From NCBI GenBank assembly GCA_023055425.1, contig JALGPY010000005.1:86903495-86967494 (forward strand): a stretch of 64,000 nt of DNA, read 5' to 3'. Below, one piece after another: positions 33,538 through 43,440 of this stretch. The stretch's first letter is position 1; each line of letters begins with the position of its first letter. Position numbers and translations under genes: made by a program. The DNA is from Linanthus parryae. Lineage: Eukaryota > Streptophyta > Magnoliopsida > Ericales > Polemoniaceae. The notes beneath the pieces were generated by a model. That model had not been told where the DNA came from and ran no database searches. It saw nothing but the letters and a program-made list of their open reading frames with translations.

Positions 33538-34603
33538 TGAGGGATTAATTAAAGACCCAATTAGTGTCATTCACTACGAGAGGGGGCTGTTTTGAAGAGA
33601 GACGCACGCAAAGAGGAGGACTCCTCCTCCATTGAAGATATAGGTTTCATCTTCTTCTTCTTCTTTCAAATCTTGTATGGAGAAACTTGTAAGTCTTGTT
33701 TGGTTTATTTTGTTTAGCTAAGCGCTTTTGCTAGGCATCTCTACGAGAGCCTAGGGTTATGTAAATGATACTCATTCAAATTGAATCTAGTTTCATGCGT
33801 ATTTGATTTCATCTTGTTGAATTAATGTTAGTTTTTGATTATTGTTAGTAATCCTAGACTATTGACACGTTTAGGAGAAGATCTAATGTTCATAAACTAG
33901 GGTTTGGCTCATCAAGTTGATTCATTCTTAAAGTTAATATCGTTCTAAGTCAATTGTTCACGTGCTACACTTAATTCTTTGTGTTGAAGGAGTCATGACC
34001 CGGAAATACTACTTAGCTAGAGAATGCACGACAGTGATTCTAACTAGCTAGGATGAGACGTGAATAACAACCCTGAATCACCGAGATCGAAAAGGAGAAG
34101 TGTTAGGATTGGCATAGTGTTGGTATATTCCGCTGTTTCGTGAAACGGTGGCCCGACAGGACCCGTTATCGTGCCAGTAGATGACCATCTAGAACGGACC
34201 GGTAGTAAAACATGAGACCGAGAGGATATTGTAGTCAACCGAGACGTAAAATGACATGAGACCGAGAGGATATTGTCGTAGCCTATTACCCGACTTGATT
34301 AGGATAGAATTAACGTGTTACAAGATAATTCGGAAATCGTCTACAGCCCTAGGTGATCGAGAGATCGCCCAGTTTCTCCATATCTTGTTTATTAAAATTA
34401 AAAAAATACAAAAACATTAGCCTATTTGTTACTTCAATTCTTAAATCAATTAAATCTTTCCTCCTGTACTGTACTCTAAATTAAGTAACTAATTAAATAA
34501 TCTCAAGTCTGTCCTCGTGGGATCGATAACTCGGGGTTGAAATACCACCCCCCCTATATTACTTGACCGTTCACTTAAGCATACGCGTTAAGAAATCGCG
34601 TCA
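33538..34603 (+). repeat. Gyp-B partial LTR, plus strand
   Basis: It corresponds to left-LTR positions 28495-29530 and ends with the proper CGCGTCA before the CACTA duplication. The first ~470 bases of the LTR are missing; instead it meets the inverted LTR part head to head, forming a ~2.1 kb palindrome with almost no spacer. Confidence 0.9.
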
Positions 34604-34608
34604 CACTA

Positions 34609-35250
34609 CACTATCTTACTTTAAATAGGCCAGACATCATGTTTAGTGTTTGTATGTGTGCTAGATTTCATTATGGTCCTAAAGAATCACACTTAGTGGT
34701 TGTCAAAAGAATTTTCAGATATCTCAATGGTAGCAAAGACTTAGGGCTTTGGTATCCTGAACAGTCTAACTATCTTTGTGGCTATTTAGATGCCGACTTT
34801 GCAGGATACAAAGTTGATAGAAAGAGAACTTCAGGGTGTTTCCAGTTCCTTGGATCATGTCTGATAAGCTGGAATTTTAAGAAGAAAAATTCATTAGCTC
34901 TTTCAATTGCAGAAGCTGAATACATAGCAGCTGGAGCTTGTTGCTCACAAGTGCTGTGGATAGCTCAACAAATGAGAGAATTGGGATTTTATTTATGAGA
35001 AATTCCAATTAAGTGTGACAACACTAGTGCTATTTTAATCTCAAAGAATCCAGAGCAGCACTCAAGGACCAAACACATAGATGCCAGACATCATTTTATC
35101 AGAGATCATGCAAAAACAGGTGATATATCTCTAGCATTTGTGCCAACTCCCTTGTAAATTGCAGACATCTTCACTAAACCATTTCCAGAGGTTAGATTCA
35201 CAGACTTAAGATTGGAACTGGGCATGTTAAACAAGGAAACATTGGTTTAA
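34609..35250 (+). pseudogene. Cop-3 RT end and RNase H, one or two stops
   Basis: Directly after the Gyp-B insertion the copia frame resumes with YLTLNRPDIMFSV. The open part, 34639-34998, has GYLDADFAGYK (catalytic Asp), RTSGCFQFLGSCLISW and SIAEAEYIAAGACCSQVLW (catalytic Glu). A TGA at 34996-34998 is followed in frame by IKCDNTSAILIS (Asp), HIDARHHFIRDH and ADIFTKPFPE. This is a full-length SIRE-type RNase H apart from those stops. Confidence 0.9.
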
Positions 35251-35287
35251 TGGGAGTATCAGGTTAATTATTTGTGTTTATGTGTGG

Positions 35288-35404
35288 TTCAAAGTTTTGA
35301 AAAGTTTTTCTAAGCCTTGAAAATCTTTTCAAAGCCTTGAAAATTTTATTTGCAATACTACAGTTTTTCAAGGCCTTGAAATTCTTTTCAAAGATTTGAA
35401 AATA
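35288..35404. repeat. Cluster of palindromic words in Cop-3 3' region
   Basis: Within 117 bases, five copies of the Cop-3 word occur in both perfect (TTCAAGGCCTTGAA, 35367-35380) and variant forms (TTTCAAAGCCTTGAAAA, TTCAAAGTTTTGAAAA, TTCAAAGATTTGAAAA). The same words are found in the 5' LTR and in coding linkers. Confidence 0.85.
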
Positions 35405-35697
35405 AATCTGTATACTATATAGTCAATGATTGGATCCTCAATGTTGGGTGTTATCTCTGTAGATAATTGCCTTACATTATTTTTATATTTTAAAACAAAT
35501 CTATTTAAAATTATTATCATTTTATTTCAATCCACACATCACACACACAATTTGAATTTTACACAAACCTTCAATCTTCAAATATTTAGGAAATATCCAG
35601 TTTCCTTTTCAAACTCAAATAGTTCAGTATTTATCCTTCTCTCCTCTCTCTCGTATCTATCGCTCCTTCCTCTCTCTAATTTAACCTCTAAACCCTA

Positions 35698-36795
35698 ATG
35701 GACTCACGGACATCCTCACAAATAATCAAGATGGATGGGTCAAGCTCTAAGAAGACTACTGGGAAGAAAAGAAAGGCTGGTGAAGATGCAGTTCAGAACA
35801 TCAGTGGTAGTTCAAGTTCCAAAATTCCAAGTGCAACAAAGCCACCCTCTCCTCCTCCAAAGAGAAGCACGAAAGATAAAGGAGATCAGACTGCTACCAG
35901 AGGAAAGAAAAAGAGAGATCCAACAGTTGATTCTCTGAAGCAGAAAGGAGTTTCAATTGGTAGCCCAAACAAGGTGAAGAAGAAGCTTTAAAAATCAGAT
36001 AAAGGGAAAGAGAAGGTTACTCGAAAGAGACTTAAGAATATGAGAAGGACCATGTGAAGGAGATTCAAATCTATTATGAGCAGAAATCATCTCCTGGTAA
36101 GAAAGGTCTTTCTAGCAAGTGGTTCATAAGTCATACTGCGAAAGGAAATTGGTTTTATGGTTTTGCATCAGCTCCTTTATCTTATTGTGTAGCATGATCA
36201 GTACTAGCATGTTGAATGGAATGAACCTGGAATGCATAAGGAGATTGAAACAAAGTTCTTTATGAAAAATCCTTAATCCTCCTGAAATTGCATACCCTAG
36301 AATTGCAAGGCTTGTCTACCTGAACTTAAACAAGAGAAGAATTTAACCTTGACTATCTCTTCCAAAGTGGCTGGCATTGTTATAAGAATTTGATCATTCT
36401 GAGTTTGCCAATGTTTTAGGCTGTCCAAAGAGGTACAATACTGAAAATTATCCTAGGAAGGTTGATGCTTTGAAGTTGTCTAGAAATAATTCTTTCTGCC
36501 TAATGTAGCTACTACCTCAAAACAGTTAACACTCTCTGTATTAACTGTTGAAGCAAAGATTTTGTTCACTATTCTGATTTTGATGTATCTGATTATGCAT
36601 GGTTATGAGATTGACATGCCAAGCATTGTGATGGAGCATATGATTTACTCTTGTACCAAGCAGAGGAAACATCCTCTACCCTGTGCCAACCTCCTCACCC
36701 TCTTCTTTCCACACCTTGACATTCCATTTGATAGGGAAGAAACCATAACCATATGGTCTTTTGTATATGTTCCATTCTCTCTAAAAAAAAAGTGA
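35698..36795 (+). pseudogene. Cop-3 env-like ORF, broken
   Basis: Frame 35698-35991 (97 codons) is a Ser/Lys/Pro-rich, strongly basic N-terminal part. After frameshifts and stops, sequence resumes at 36520-36795 with LTVEAKILFTILI, IDMPSIVMEHMIYSCTKQRKHPLPCANLLTLFF and IPFDREE. The latter resembles the conserved helix-rich domain of the env-like ORF found downstream of pol in SIRE/Maximus elements. The position after RNase H fits. I see no clear signal peptide or membrane anchor, and whether these ORFs act as envelopes in plants is unproven. Confidence 0.6.
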
Positions 36796-36884
36796 AACTT
36801 TACATGTTCTTTATTTTGTGAGAATACATCATATGGTTTCCTTCAAAAAAAAAAAGAATACACCATATGGTCTTTTGTATGTTC

Positions 36885-37358
36885 TGTTATTACAATCACG
36901 ATGACTCTCACCTCACGAACAATAGAAACAATGCTTCACACAAGATTTACATTGTTCGCAATATATGCTAAGTACGTCCATGTGCAAGAAAGACATTTAT
37001 TCAATGGATATGAACGAATTACAGTTCTTACATATAATTCTCAGACCCCAAAAGACATATTTAGACCCCCCCCCCCAAAACCGCCCCAATATCCGAATTC
37101 ATTCCTCCCGTACTAAGTTCGCGCCTCCATTCCTTCGTGCGAAGGCACGTTTCCTTCGTGCAAAGTGATTTTGTGCTCTTCGTACAAAGGCCTTCCTGTT
37201 TTGATCTTGCACACTGTTCTGCGAACAACTTTGGCCTTCTGGGTTTCCTCTGGGTTGTCTTCGTACGAAGACATATTTGTCTTCGCACGAAGACATCTGG
37301 AAACTCATTTATTCGTGCTTCTTTGAGTATCCTCAAGATTCACGGAATATTCTCAACA
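36885..37358 (-). repeat. Cop-4 3' LTR
   Basis: It starts TGTTATTACAATCACG and ends TCTCAACA on the plus strand. Self-complementary words built on TTCGTACGAA occur at 37132-37147, 37149-37195 and 37257-37299. A C13 tract lies near 37066-37078. The minus-strand purine tract TCAAGGTTGAGATT (37359-37372) abuts it. Confidence 0.88.
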
Positions 37359-37699
37359 AATCTCAACCTTGACTTGAAGTCTCTCGTCTACAACAAAGTC
37401 TTCCTCCTCCTTGCGAACAAAGCATGTCTTCTCGCATCACGATGTCTCCCGTCACGGAGACCTACTAGACCACACCCAGTCCAACATGCCCCTAAGGGCT
37501 CACTGTATCCTTATGTTGAGAAATTCCTGATAATGCCCGGACTTGCTCCTTGGAACCGTCTTGGTGAAGATATCCACGGGGTTGTCAGTTGTCCCATCTT
37601 CATCACCTTGATCCTGCTTTCACTTCTCAGAAAATCATACCTGACGTCGATATGCTTGGTCCTTTCATGATGAACATGGTCCTTTGTCAAGAAAATAGG

Positions 37700-38180
37700 A
37701 CTCAAGATATCACATAGACTATCGTCTGATCTTGACGTAGCCCTGGATCATTAACCATTCCCTTTAGACAGATTGACTCCTTTGCTGCTTCTGCTAGGGC
37801 AATATACTCCGCCTCCGTGGTGAAAAAAGTCACAGTCGGCCGTAGCGTAGCCTTAAAACTCACAACAGATGCTCCTTGAGAAAATACATAGCCCTTCGTT
37901 GATTTTCTACTATCAATATCCCCTGCATAGTCCGAATCCGAGAAACCAGCTACCAAGATGTTTTCATTAGCCCCATAACTTAAGCCAATGTCTGCCATAC
38001 CTTTAAGATACCGGAATATCCATTTTACCGCATGCTAATGGTCCCTTCTCGGATGATTCATAAAACAACTAACCACAGTAACAACGAATGCTATGTCCGA
38101 TCGAGTACATACCATAGCATACACGAGGCTTCTAACTGCGCTAGCATAGAGAACCTTTGACATGTACTCCTTCTCCTCCT
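37700..38180 (-). pseudogene. Cop-4 RNase H
   Basis: On the minus strand EYMSKVLYASAVRSLVYAM and CTRSDIAF lead into the open frame 37702-37998, with GFSDSDYAGDIDSRKSTKGYVF (catalytic Asp) and FFTTEAEYIALAEAAKE (catalytic Glu). The C-terminal remainder is fragmentary towards 37400 (DIFTKTVPRSK-like). The frame ends with a stop at 37702. Confidence 0.88.
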
Positions 38181-38186
38181 ATGTCT

Positions 38187-38866
38187 AGGGGTGTTCACGA
38201 TTCTACCGGACCAGCGAAACTGACCGTACCAAACCAAACTGTATCGAACCGTCAGTTCTTTCCAATGTTCAATAAACTCCGCGGTTTTTGTTTTTGTAAA
38301 ACTGAACCGGGCCCTCAACGAATCGAAACCGGGTAACCAACTAAAAATCGGATCAGACGAAACACTATTTCATATTTAAATTGTATTATATTATTAGTTT
38401 CTAATTTGTATGAACTTATTAATTCTTTGCAGATGTAAGTCGTAATTACCAACACAAGTTAATTTATTGTCAATCTACAAAGTTACTAGAAATCTTGATA
38501 TGCAATCTAAATCAATACTTGTAATGTTCCCTCCATATTTTCATATCATTTTGTGTGTGTATATATGAATACGACATTGAAATTTAGTAACTTAGCTTCC
38601 CTAAAAGAAATGTATTAGCACAAGGATAATTTAAGCGTGTTAATAGTTATTTTCATCGAATTGAGAACTAGAAAAATTGACTTTCTTGTTTTTCTTAATC
38701 CATGATGTTGCACACTATAATACTAAAAACCGTAGGTACTAACAGAAACGAACCAGTACATATTGGTGCTTTTTTATTTTTCTAAATTTTCAAACCGAGT
38801 ATATTTCGGTTTGAAGATCATTTCGTTTTTGGTGTCATTAGTGGCATTAGACCGGCCGAGCCGGAC
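38187..38866. mobile_element. Insertion in Cop-4, hAT-like non-autonomous element (tentative)
   Basis: Foreign AT-rich sequence interrupts Cop-4 between the TPMETKRKQ and EYMSKVLYAS segments of RT/RNase H. Its left end, TAGGGGTGTTCACG followed by CGGTTY-type subterminal repeats (GGTTTGGTACGGT on the minus strand), resembles the ends of plant hAT-type MITEs. The right end near 38866 lacks a matching terminal repeat, so the element is truncated or the class is wrong. No protein is encoded. Confidence 0.4.
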
Positions 38867-39800
38867 CTTAACCCTACCTCATTTAGAACGGTGTACATTC
38901 CTTGCTTTCTCTTAGTTTCCATTGGAGTATCTATAGCCTTAGCTGATAACATACGAAATCTTGCCCTTATCTTCTTGATGTATACGCGACGTGATAAGAA
39001 AAGCTTCTTCTTCTTCCTATCTCTATAGATCTCTACTCCCAATATCTTCCGAGTAGCCCCATGATCCTTCATCTCGAATTCCGCATTGAGAGACCTCTAA
39101 AGTTTTCTAATGTCCTTGATATTCTGAGTTGCGATCAAATTATCATCCACATATAGAACTAGATAGATACGTGATCCACTTCGCAACTTCTTGTGATACA
39201 TGCATCAATCATACTTGCACTTTTCATAACCAATCTTAAACATGAAGTTGTTAAACCTCTTGTACCATTGCCTCGGCGAATGCAAATGTCTGTAGAGAGA
39301 TCTTTTCAGCTTGCACACGTGTTATTCTTTTCTAGGAACTTGGAACCCTTCCGGTTGGCACATGTATATCTCCTCTTCCTACTCTCCATTTTGAAAAGCT
39401 ATCATCACATCTAGTATCTCAAGATCTAAGTCGTGGTTTGACACTAAACCTAGTAGCACCCTGATCGATGTTTGTCTTAATACCGGTGAGAAGATGTCAT
39501 TGTAGTCAACTCTCTCTTTCTGGCTGAATCTTCTGGCAACTAGCCTTACCTTATACTTGATGCCCTCCCAAGCTGTAGCTCCTTCCTTTCTTCTAAAGAC
39601 CCACTTGCAACTGACTATCTTCCTTCCCGCTGGCAATTTAACAAGCACCCAAGTCGAGTTCTTGCTAAAAGACTCCATCTCTTCACCAATCGCGGTAATC
39701 CACTGTGCTGACTCAAAACTAGATATAGCGGCCTTGTAGGTGGATGACTCATCCTCCACCTCTTCTGATACTTGCAATGCATATCCCACCATACCATCAT
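38867..39800 (-). pseudogene. Cop-4 reverse transcriptase
   Basis: Frame 39379-39792 has STYKAAISSFESAQWITAIGEEM, VSCKWVFRRKEG, VRLVARRFSQKERVDYNDIFSPV and the palm segment LDLEILDVMIAFQNGE. The YVDD motif is readable on the minus strand at about 39150-39161. The next frame carries MKDHGATRKILGVEIYRDRKK and a TPMETK block before the insertion. Frameshifts near 39378 and 39100 break it. Confidence 0.88.
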
Positions 39801-39989
39801 CTATGTATCTGGACTGAGGCTTTATGAATCTCCTTGGTATTCCTTCAGTAATACACTGATTTTCCGGTTTCTCTGGTAGAGACGCACCTCACTGTCAGAC
39901 ACTTCTGCTTCTTCCTCTTCGGCTTTCGGCGATGGTGTAATATTTCGGAATCCTTAGGGTCAATAGGATCCGAATCACCCTCAACCTTC

Positions 39990-40763
39990 TTCTCTGTACC
40001 TCCAACCTCTACCTATACGGAATTATTCAAAATAGGACTCTCATCAAAGACTACACTTATGCTAAGTATAATCTTATTGTCTATCCATATCTTGTATTCC
40101 TTCACACCTTTTTCGAAACCCATGAAAACTCCCTTCTTTGATCTTGGTTCTAGTTTGCCCTCATCAACGTTAATGTGAAATGTAACATAAAACACTCAAA
40201 TTTGAGTAATCCACTGCTCTACCGGACCAGACTTCCATAGGAATCTTGCATCGTATACATGTTTGCGGGCTCAAATTCACGAGATACCATGCCATGGAGA
40301 CTGCTTCTCCCCAGAAAGGCCTAAAAGACCAGAATTCAAAAGCATACACCTTGCTTTTGGTAAAAATGCCTTATTCATTCTCTCGGCTACACTATTCTGA
40401 TGTGGTGTGTGTCGAACAGTGTGATGGTGAGCAATACCCTGATTCTTGCAGAATCCATCAAATTCTGATGAAGAAAATTCCAAGACGTTATCCGTGCGCA
40501 GCCTCTTCTACTTCTTTCACACTTGATTCTCTAATAGTTTCTTCCACTCCTTGAATCTTGTGAAGGCTTCCCTCTTGTGCTTCATCACAAATATCCAAGT
40601 CATACTTGAGTAAGTCTATGATGCTTAAAAATACTTGTACCCACCAATCGTCTCAAATCGAGAGGGATCGCAGCAATCCGAATGGATGTAATCAAGAGTA
40701 TCTTTCATTCTATGAACCACCTTAGGGAACCTTCTACGATGCAGCTTCCCGTACACTCGGTGC
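39990..40763 (-). pseudogene. Cop-4 integrase, decayed
   Basis: The core starts near 40690 with TLDYIHSDCCDPSRF (first Asp). Frame 40277-40483 holds the second half with HTPHQNSVAERMNKAFL, where the Glu of the DDE triad is kept. The second Asp region is damaged. Frame 40013-40195 is the C-terminal part with KKGVFMGFEKGVKEYKIW. Confidence 0.82.
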
Positions 40764-41300
40764 TCACAAAAACCCTAGGCTCTTGGTCACATGCCCAGTG
40801 AGATAGCCTTTCTTGTTAAGTTCATGTATTCCACATTCACTCATATGACCGAGTCTCATATGCCATAGCTTGGTTTGATCACCTTCCTTGATCTCGGCCA
40901 AGAAAAATCGGCAAACCCTTTGATATTCGAACCTTGTGATACATACGAAGTCAATTACTTGACCCCCTTGAGTATCACATCCGAGTCCTTGTAGACGCAT
41001 AATCCTATTCCTTCACCTTGGAAGCTGAATCCCTTGTTGTAGAGTAGACTCAAAGATATCAAATTCTTTTTGACAAGAGATACGTGTCTAGCATCCTTCA
41101 AAGTGCATGCCTTCTCATCAAACGTCTTGAATCTAACTAAACCTTTTCCTATGACCTTGCAAACAGCTGCGTTTGCCATATGAATGGATCCTCCATCTGC
41201 ACGGTTGTAGCTTGAAAATAGTTCCCTGTTAGAACATATATGATAAGAAGCCCCAGAGTCAAGAAACCACGCATCCGGTTGATGCGACATCATCCGCCAC
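40764..41300 (-). pseudogene. Cop-4 protease and GAG-pre-integrase
   Basis: Frame 40955-41293 begins with WFLDSGASYHICSNRELF, the copia protease active site DSGAS, followed by KVIGKGLVRFKTFDE, LKDARHVSLVKKNLISLS and a strand-rich end. Overlapping frame 40764-41000 is the integrase zinc-binding start, TKLWHMRLGHMSECGIHELNKKG. A frameshift joins them. Confidence 0.9.
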
Positions 41301-41379
41301 TAGAACAAAATCATCCTCAAAATAATTCCCCTTCTCTACCATGGCTGCAGAGCCATTCTGTCCCTGTTGACCTCGTTCC

Positions 41380-42120
41380 GGGCAATCTCTCTTCTAGTGT
41401 CCCTTTTTCTTGCACCAAGAATAGATATCCTTGGGTAACTTAGAACCCGATAACTAATTCTTCTTGTTCTTCGTACCCTTCTTGCTTCCACCGATTTCTA
41501 TCAAAATGGAAGCATGGTTCTCTGTACTTGTGCCTGCACCCTTATGGCGCAGTTCCCTAGCATGGAGCGTCGATCTGACCTCCTCTAGGGATAATTCATC
41601 CTTGTTCACAATGAACGACTAAACTAAGTTCTCATATCATGGAGGTAACGATCGAGATTAATACAAAATTCGGCATCCTCATCGCCCACATTCTCGCCAA
41701 TATTACGCAAATATAAAGAATTATATTCAATTGATCAATATGGTCCTTGGGACTCGAACCTTTGAGAATCCGCAAAGTGAAGAGCCTTTTCTTTAGCATC
41801 AACTTGCTAGTGAGACTCTTCGTTGTGTAGAGACTCTCCAACTTGAGCAAAGACTTCGCTGCTTCCTTCTGATCTGTGACCTCGATGATCACATCACCCG
41901 ATAAGCAAAACATAACGTTTGAATGTGCCTTATCCTCCTTATCCTTGAAATCCTATGTACTAGCATCCATGCCTCCATCGTCCGCGGTCAAAGGTTCACA
42001 CAACCTGCGATTAAGCAAAGCCTCCATCTTTATCTTCTACATACTGAAGCTGTTCCCTCATATGAACCTTTCGATCTTCAAAATTGATACAAACATGTTT
42101 CTTGGTGGATTAATCTCGAC
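41380..42120 (-). pseudogene. Cop-4 gag
   Basis: The frame 41632-41913 has the UBN2-type gag segment (EAAKSLLKLESLYTTKSLTSKLMLKKRLF) and a DHIDQLN block. A zinc-knuckle remnant lies near 41385-41420 (CKKKGHxKRDC; one Cys and one codon damaged). The N-terminal part up to 42120 is frameshifted but recognisable. Confidence 0.82.
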
Positions 42121-42122
42121 GT

Positions 42123-42137
42123 AAGCTCTGATATCAG
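42123..42137 (-). other. Cop-4 primer-binding site, initiator tRNA-Met
   Basis: The minus strand reads TGATATCAGAGCTTA next to the 5' LTR, the initiator-Met site with a G-to-A change. Confidence 0.75.
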
Positions 42138-42139
42138 TT

Positions 42140-42610
42140 TTTTATTACTGTCACAATGACTCTCACCTCATGAACGATAATGGAACAATTCAATCACAAA
42201 AGATTTACGTGGTTCGCTAGCACAAATATCCTAACTACGTCCACGGGCAATTAACACCTTTATTCAATGGAGAGAAACGATACACAGTGCTCAAATATCA
42301 TTCTCAGACCCCAAATGACCTATTTATACGCTCCAAAATTACCCCAATTCCCTAAGGAATTGTATCCATACTAAGTTTCCGGCTCCACGATTCCTTTGGG
42401 TGAAGGCACGTTTCCTTCGTGCGAAGTACTTTGTGCGAAGAGATTATGTGCTCTTCGTGCAAAGGCCTTCATGTCTTGCTCCTACACACTATTCAGAGAA
42501 CACCTTTTCCCTTCTGGGTTTCCTCTGGGTTGTCTTCGTACGAAGACATCAAGAAATTCACTTCTCCGTGCTCCTTTCAGTATCCTCATGCTTCAGGCAT
42601 AGTCTCAATT
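42140..42610 (-). repeat. Cop-4 5' LTR
   Basis: It matches 36885-37358 over its length. A minus-strand TATA box (TATAAATA) is at 42321-42328. TTCGTGCGAA-type words occur at 42392-42472 and 42531-42555. Confidence 0.85.
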
Positions 42611-43440
42611 TTTTTCATTTGGTTATTAATTTACTGATTACTTTATCTTAATATTTGCCATCTATGTTCTCTCATTTATGGGTATTTCATTCACAGGGCT
42701 GCGATTCCCTATTTATTCTTCTCAATTTCACCGTGTTCTCCAATTTCCCAATCCATGTCGATGCTCCGTCGAAACATAGAGGGATAACTCGTTTTATTAA
42801 AAACGCTATGCCCTCTCTCATCCATTTTCATCGAAGGTTGCTTGCAATTTTGGGTTTATTCCGCTCACACGAACTCTCCTCCAGTTAGGAGCAGTTTTCT
42901 TGTTTTATATTTGTGTTTTCAATTTCTACCACCTAGGAGCGGTTTTCATATGCCTAAGGGTGAACAATTACTGCATAGGAGCAGTTCTCTTCCGCGTAAG
43001 GGCGCTAACTACCGCCGAGGAGCGGTTTTCATCCGCGAAAAGGCGGCCAACTACTACCTAAGAGCGGTTATTATCAACAATAAGGTGGTAATCAACCCCA
43101 TAAGTGTTGTATTATGTCTCATTTAGTCTTGAAAACTTGTGAATTTAATGTGGAGGTCGAATTCTGCTATTGCGACAAACGCAATACCATCTTCACCCCC
43201 CCCGGTTGATTCCGGTGTTGGAGATTAAAAGATTCTTTAGTAGTCAGTTTGTAGTGATGTTGGAGCATACAAGTGCCGTTAAAACTTGTTCGTCCCAAAA
43301 ATATACAATTTATGTAGGCAAGATTCATGTGTAATATGTAAGTGGTACATTATTCTACGTTTGATTCAATCATTGTGATCTTGATTCCGTGATGAATGAA
43401 TGATGGGTTGGATTGCAAAAAAAAAAAAAAAAAAAAAAAA
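42611..43440 (+). other. Poly-A-ended segment, possibly retroposed
   Basis: The stretch ends in 24 consecutive A residues (43417-43440) after sequence that looks like a transcript 3' end. It contains an open frame 42842-43126 with no stop through the 42-bp repeat. I do not recognise the product. It could be the 3' end of a LINE/SINE or a processed transcript; no clear target duplication is seen. Confidence 0.4.
42935..43102 (+). repeat. 42-bp tandem repeat, four units
   Basis: Four consecutive 42-base units start with (T)AGGAGCGGTT-like sequence, with a more decayed unit upstream near 42890. The period is 14 codons and the repeat is open in one frame, giving the related peptides RSGFHMPKGEQLLH, RSSSLPRKGANYRR, GAVFIREKAANYYL and a fourth, weaker one. 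The units differ at about a third to half of positions, so the array is old. Confidence 0.75.

Larger units (their letters stand above)
28027..34603 (+). mobile_element. Gyp-B: rearranged Athila-related gypsy element
   Basis: It is bounded by an exact CACTA duplication (28022-28026 and 34604-34608), with LTR ends TGATAAATC and CGCGTCA. Inside, the order is abnormal: a full plus-strand LTR (28027-29530), an antisense tRNA-Asp copy, an internal region in minus orientation (29612-32464), a minus-strand primer-binding site, a minus-strand LTR part (32489-33536), and a plus-strand LTR part (33538-34603). The clean outer duplication means the whole composite integrated as one DNA, or was rearranged later without touching its ends. 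Its internal region lacks any polymerase. Confidence 0.88.
22240..36795 (+). mobile_element. Cop-3: SIRE/Maximus-like Ty1/copia element, split by Gyp-B
   Basis: A large plus-strand copia element with LTR end, initiator-Met primer-binding site, gag, protease, integrase, RT, RNase H and a downstream env-like ORF. The latter, plus the EEQANLCLMA-type gag tail, points to the SIRE/Maximus lineage. It is split by Gyp-B at 28026/34604: the RT/RNase H junction reads through as GMIGSLHYLTLNRPD once Gyp-B and one CACTA are ignored. The 5' LTR start is not defined and no 3' LTR is recognised before Cop-4. A palindromic word built on TTCAAGGCCTTGAA is scattered through the element. Confidence 0.85.
36885..42610 (-). 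mobile_element. Cop-4: minus-strand Ty1/copia element
   Basis: Two LTRs of about 0.47 kb (36885-37358 and ~42140-42610) flank a decayed minus-strand gag-protease-integrase-RT-RNase H region. A polypurine tract abuts the left LTR and an initiator-Met primer site abuts the right one. The LTR outer ends are eroded on the right (TCTCAATT where TCTCAACA is expected), so a target duplication cannot be confirmed. A foreign insertion of ~0.65 kb lies within its RT/RNase H junction at about 38187-38866. Confidence 0.88.

Noticed and set aside
37137..37670. 177-codon plus-strand ORF
   Set aside because: It crosses the Cop-4 LTR, polypurine tract and antisense of RNase H, so it is a shadow.
42935..43102. 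CRISPR-like array
   Set aside because: The units are contiguous diverged tandem repeats without spacers, in a plant genome.
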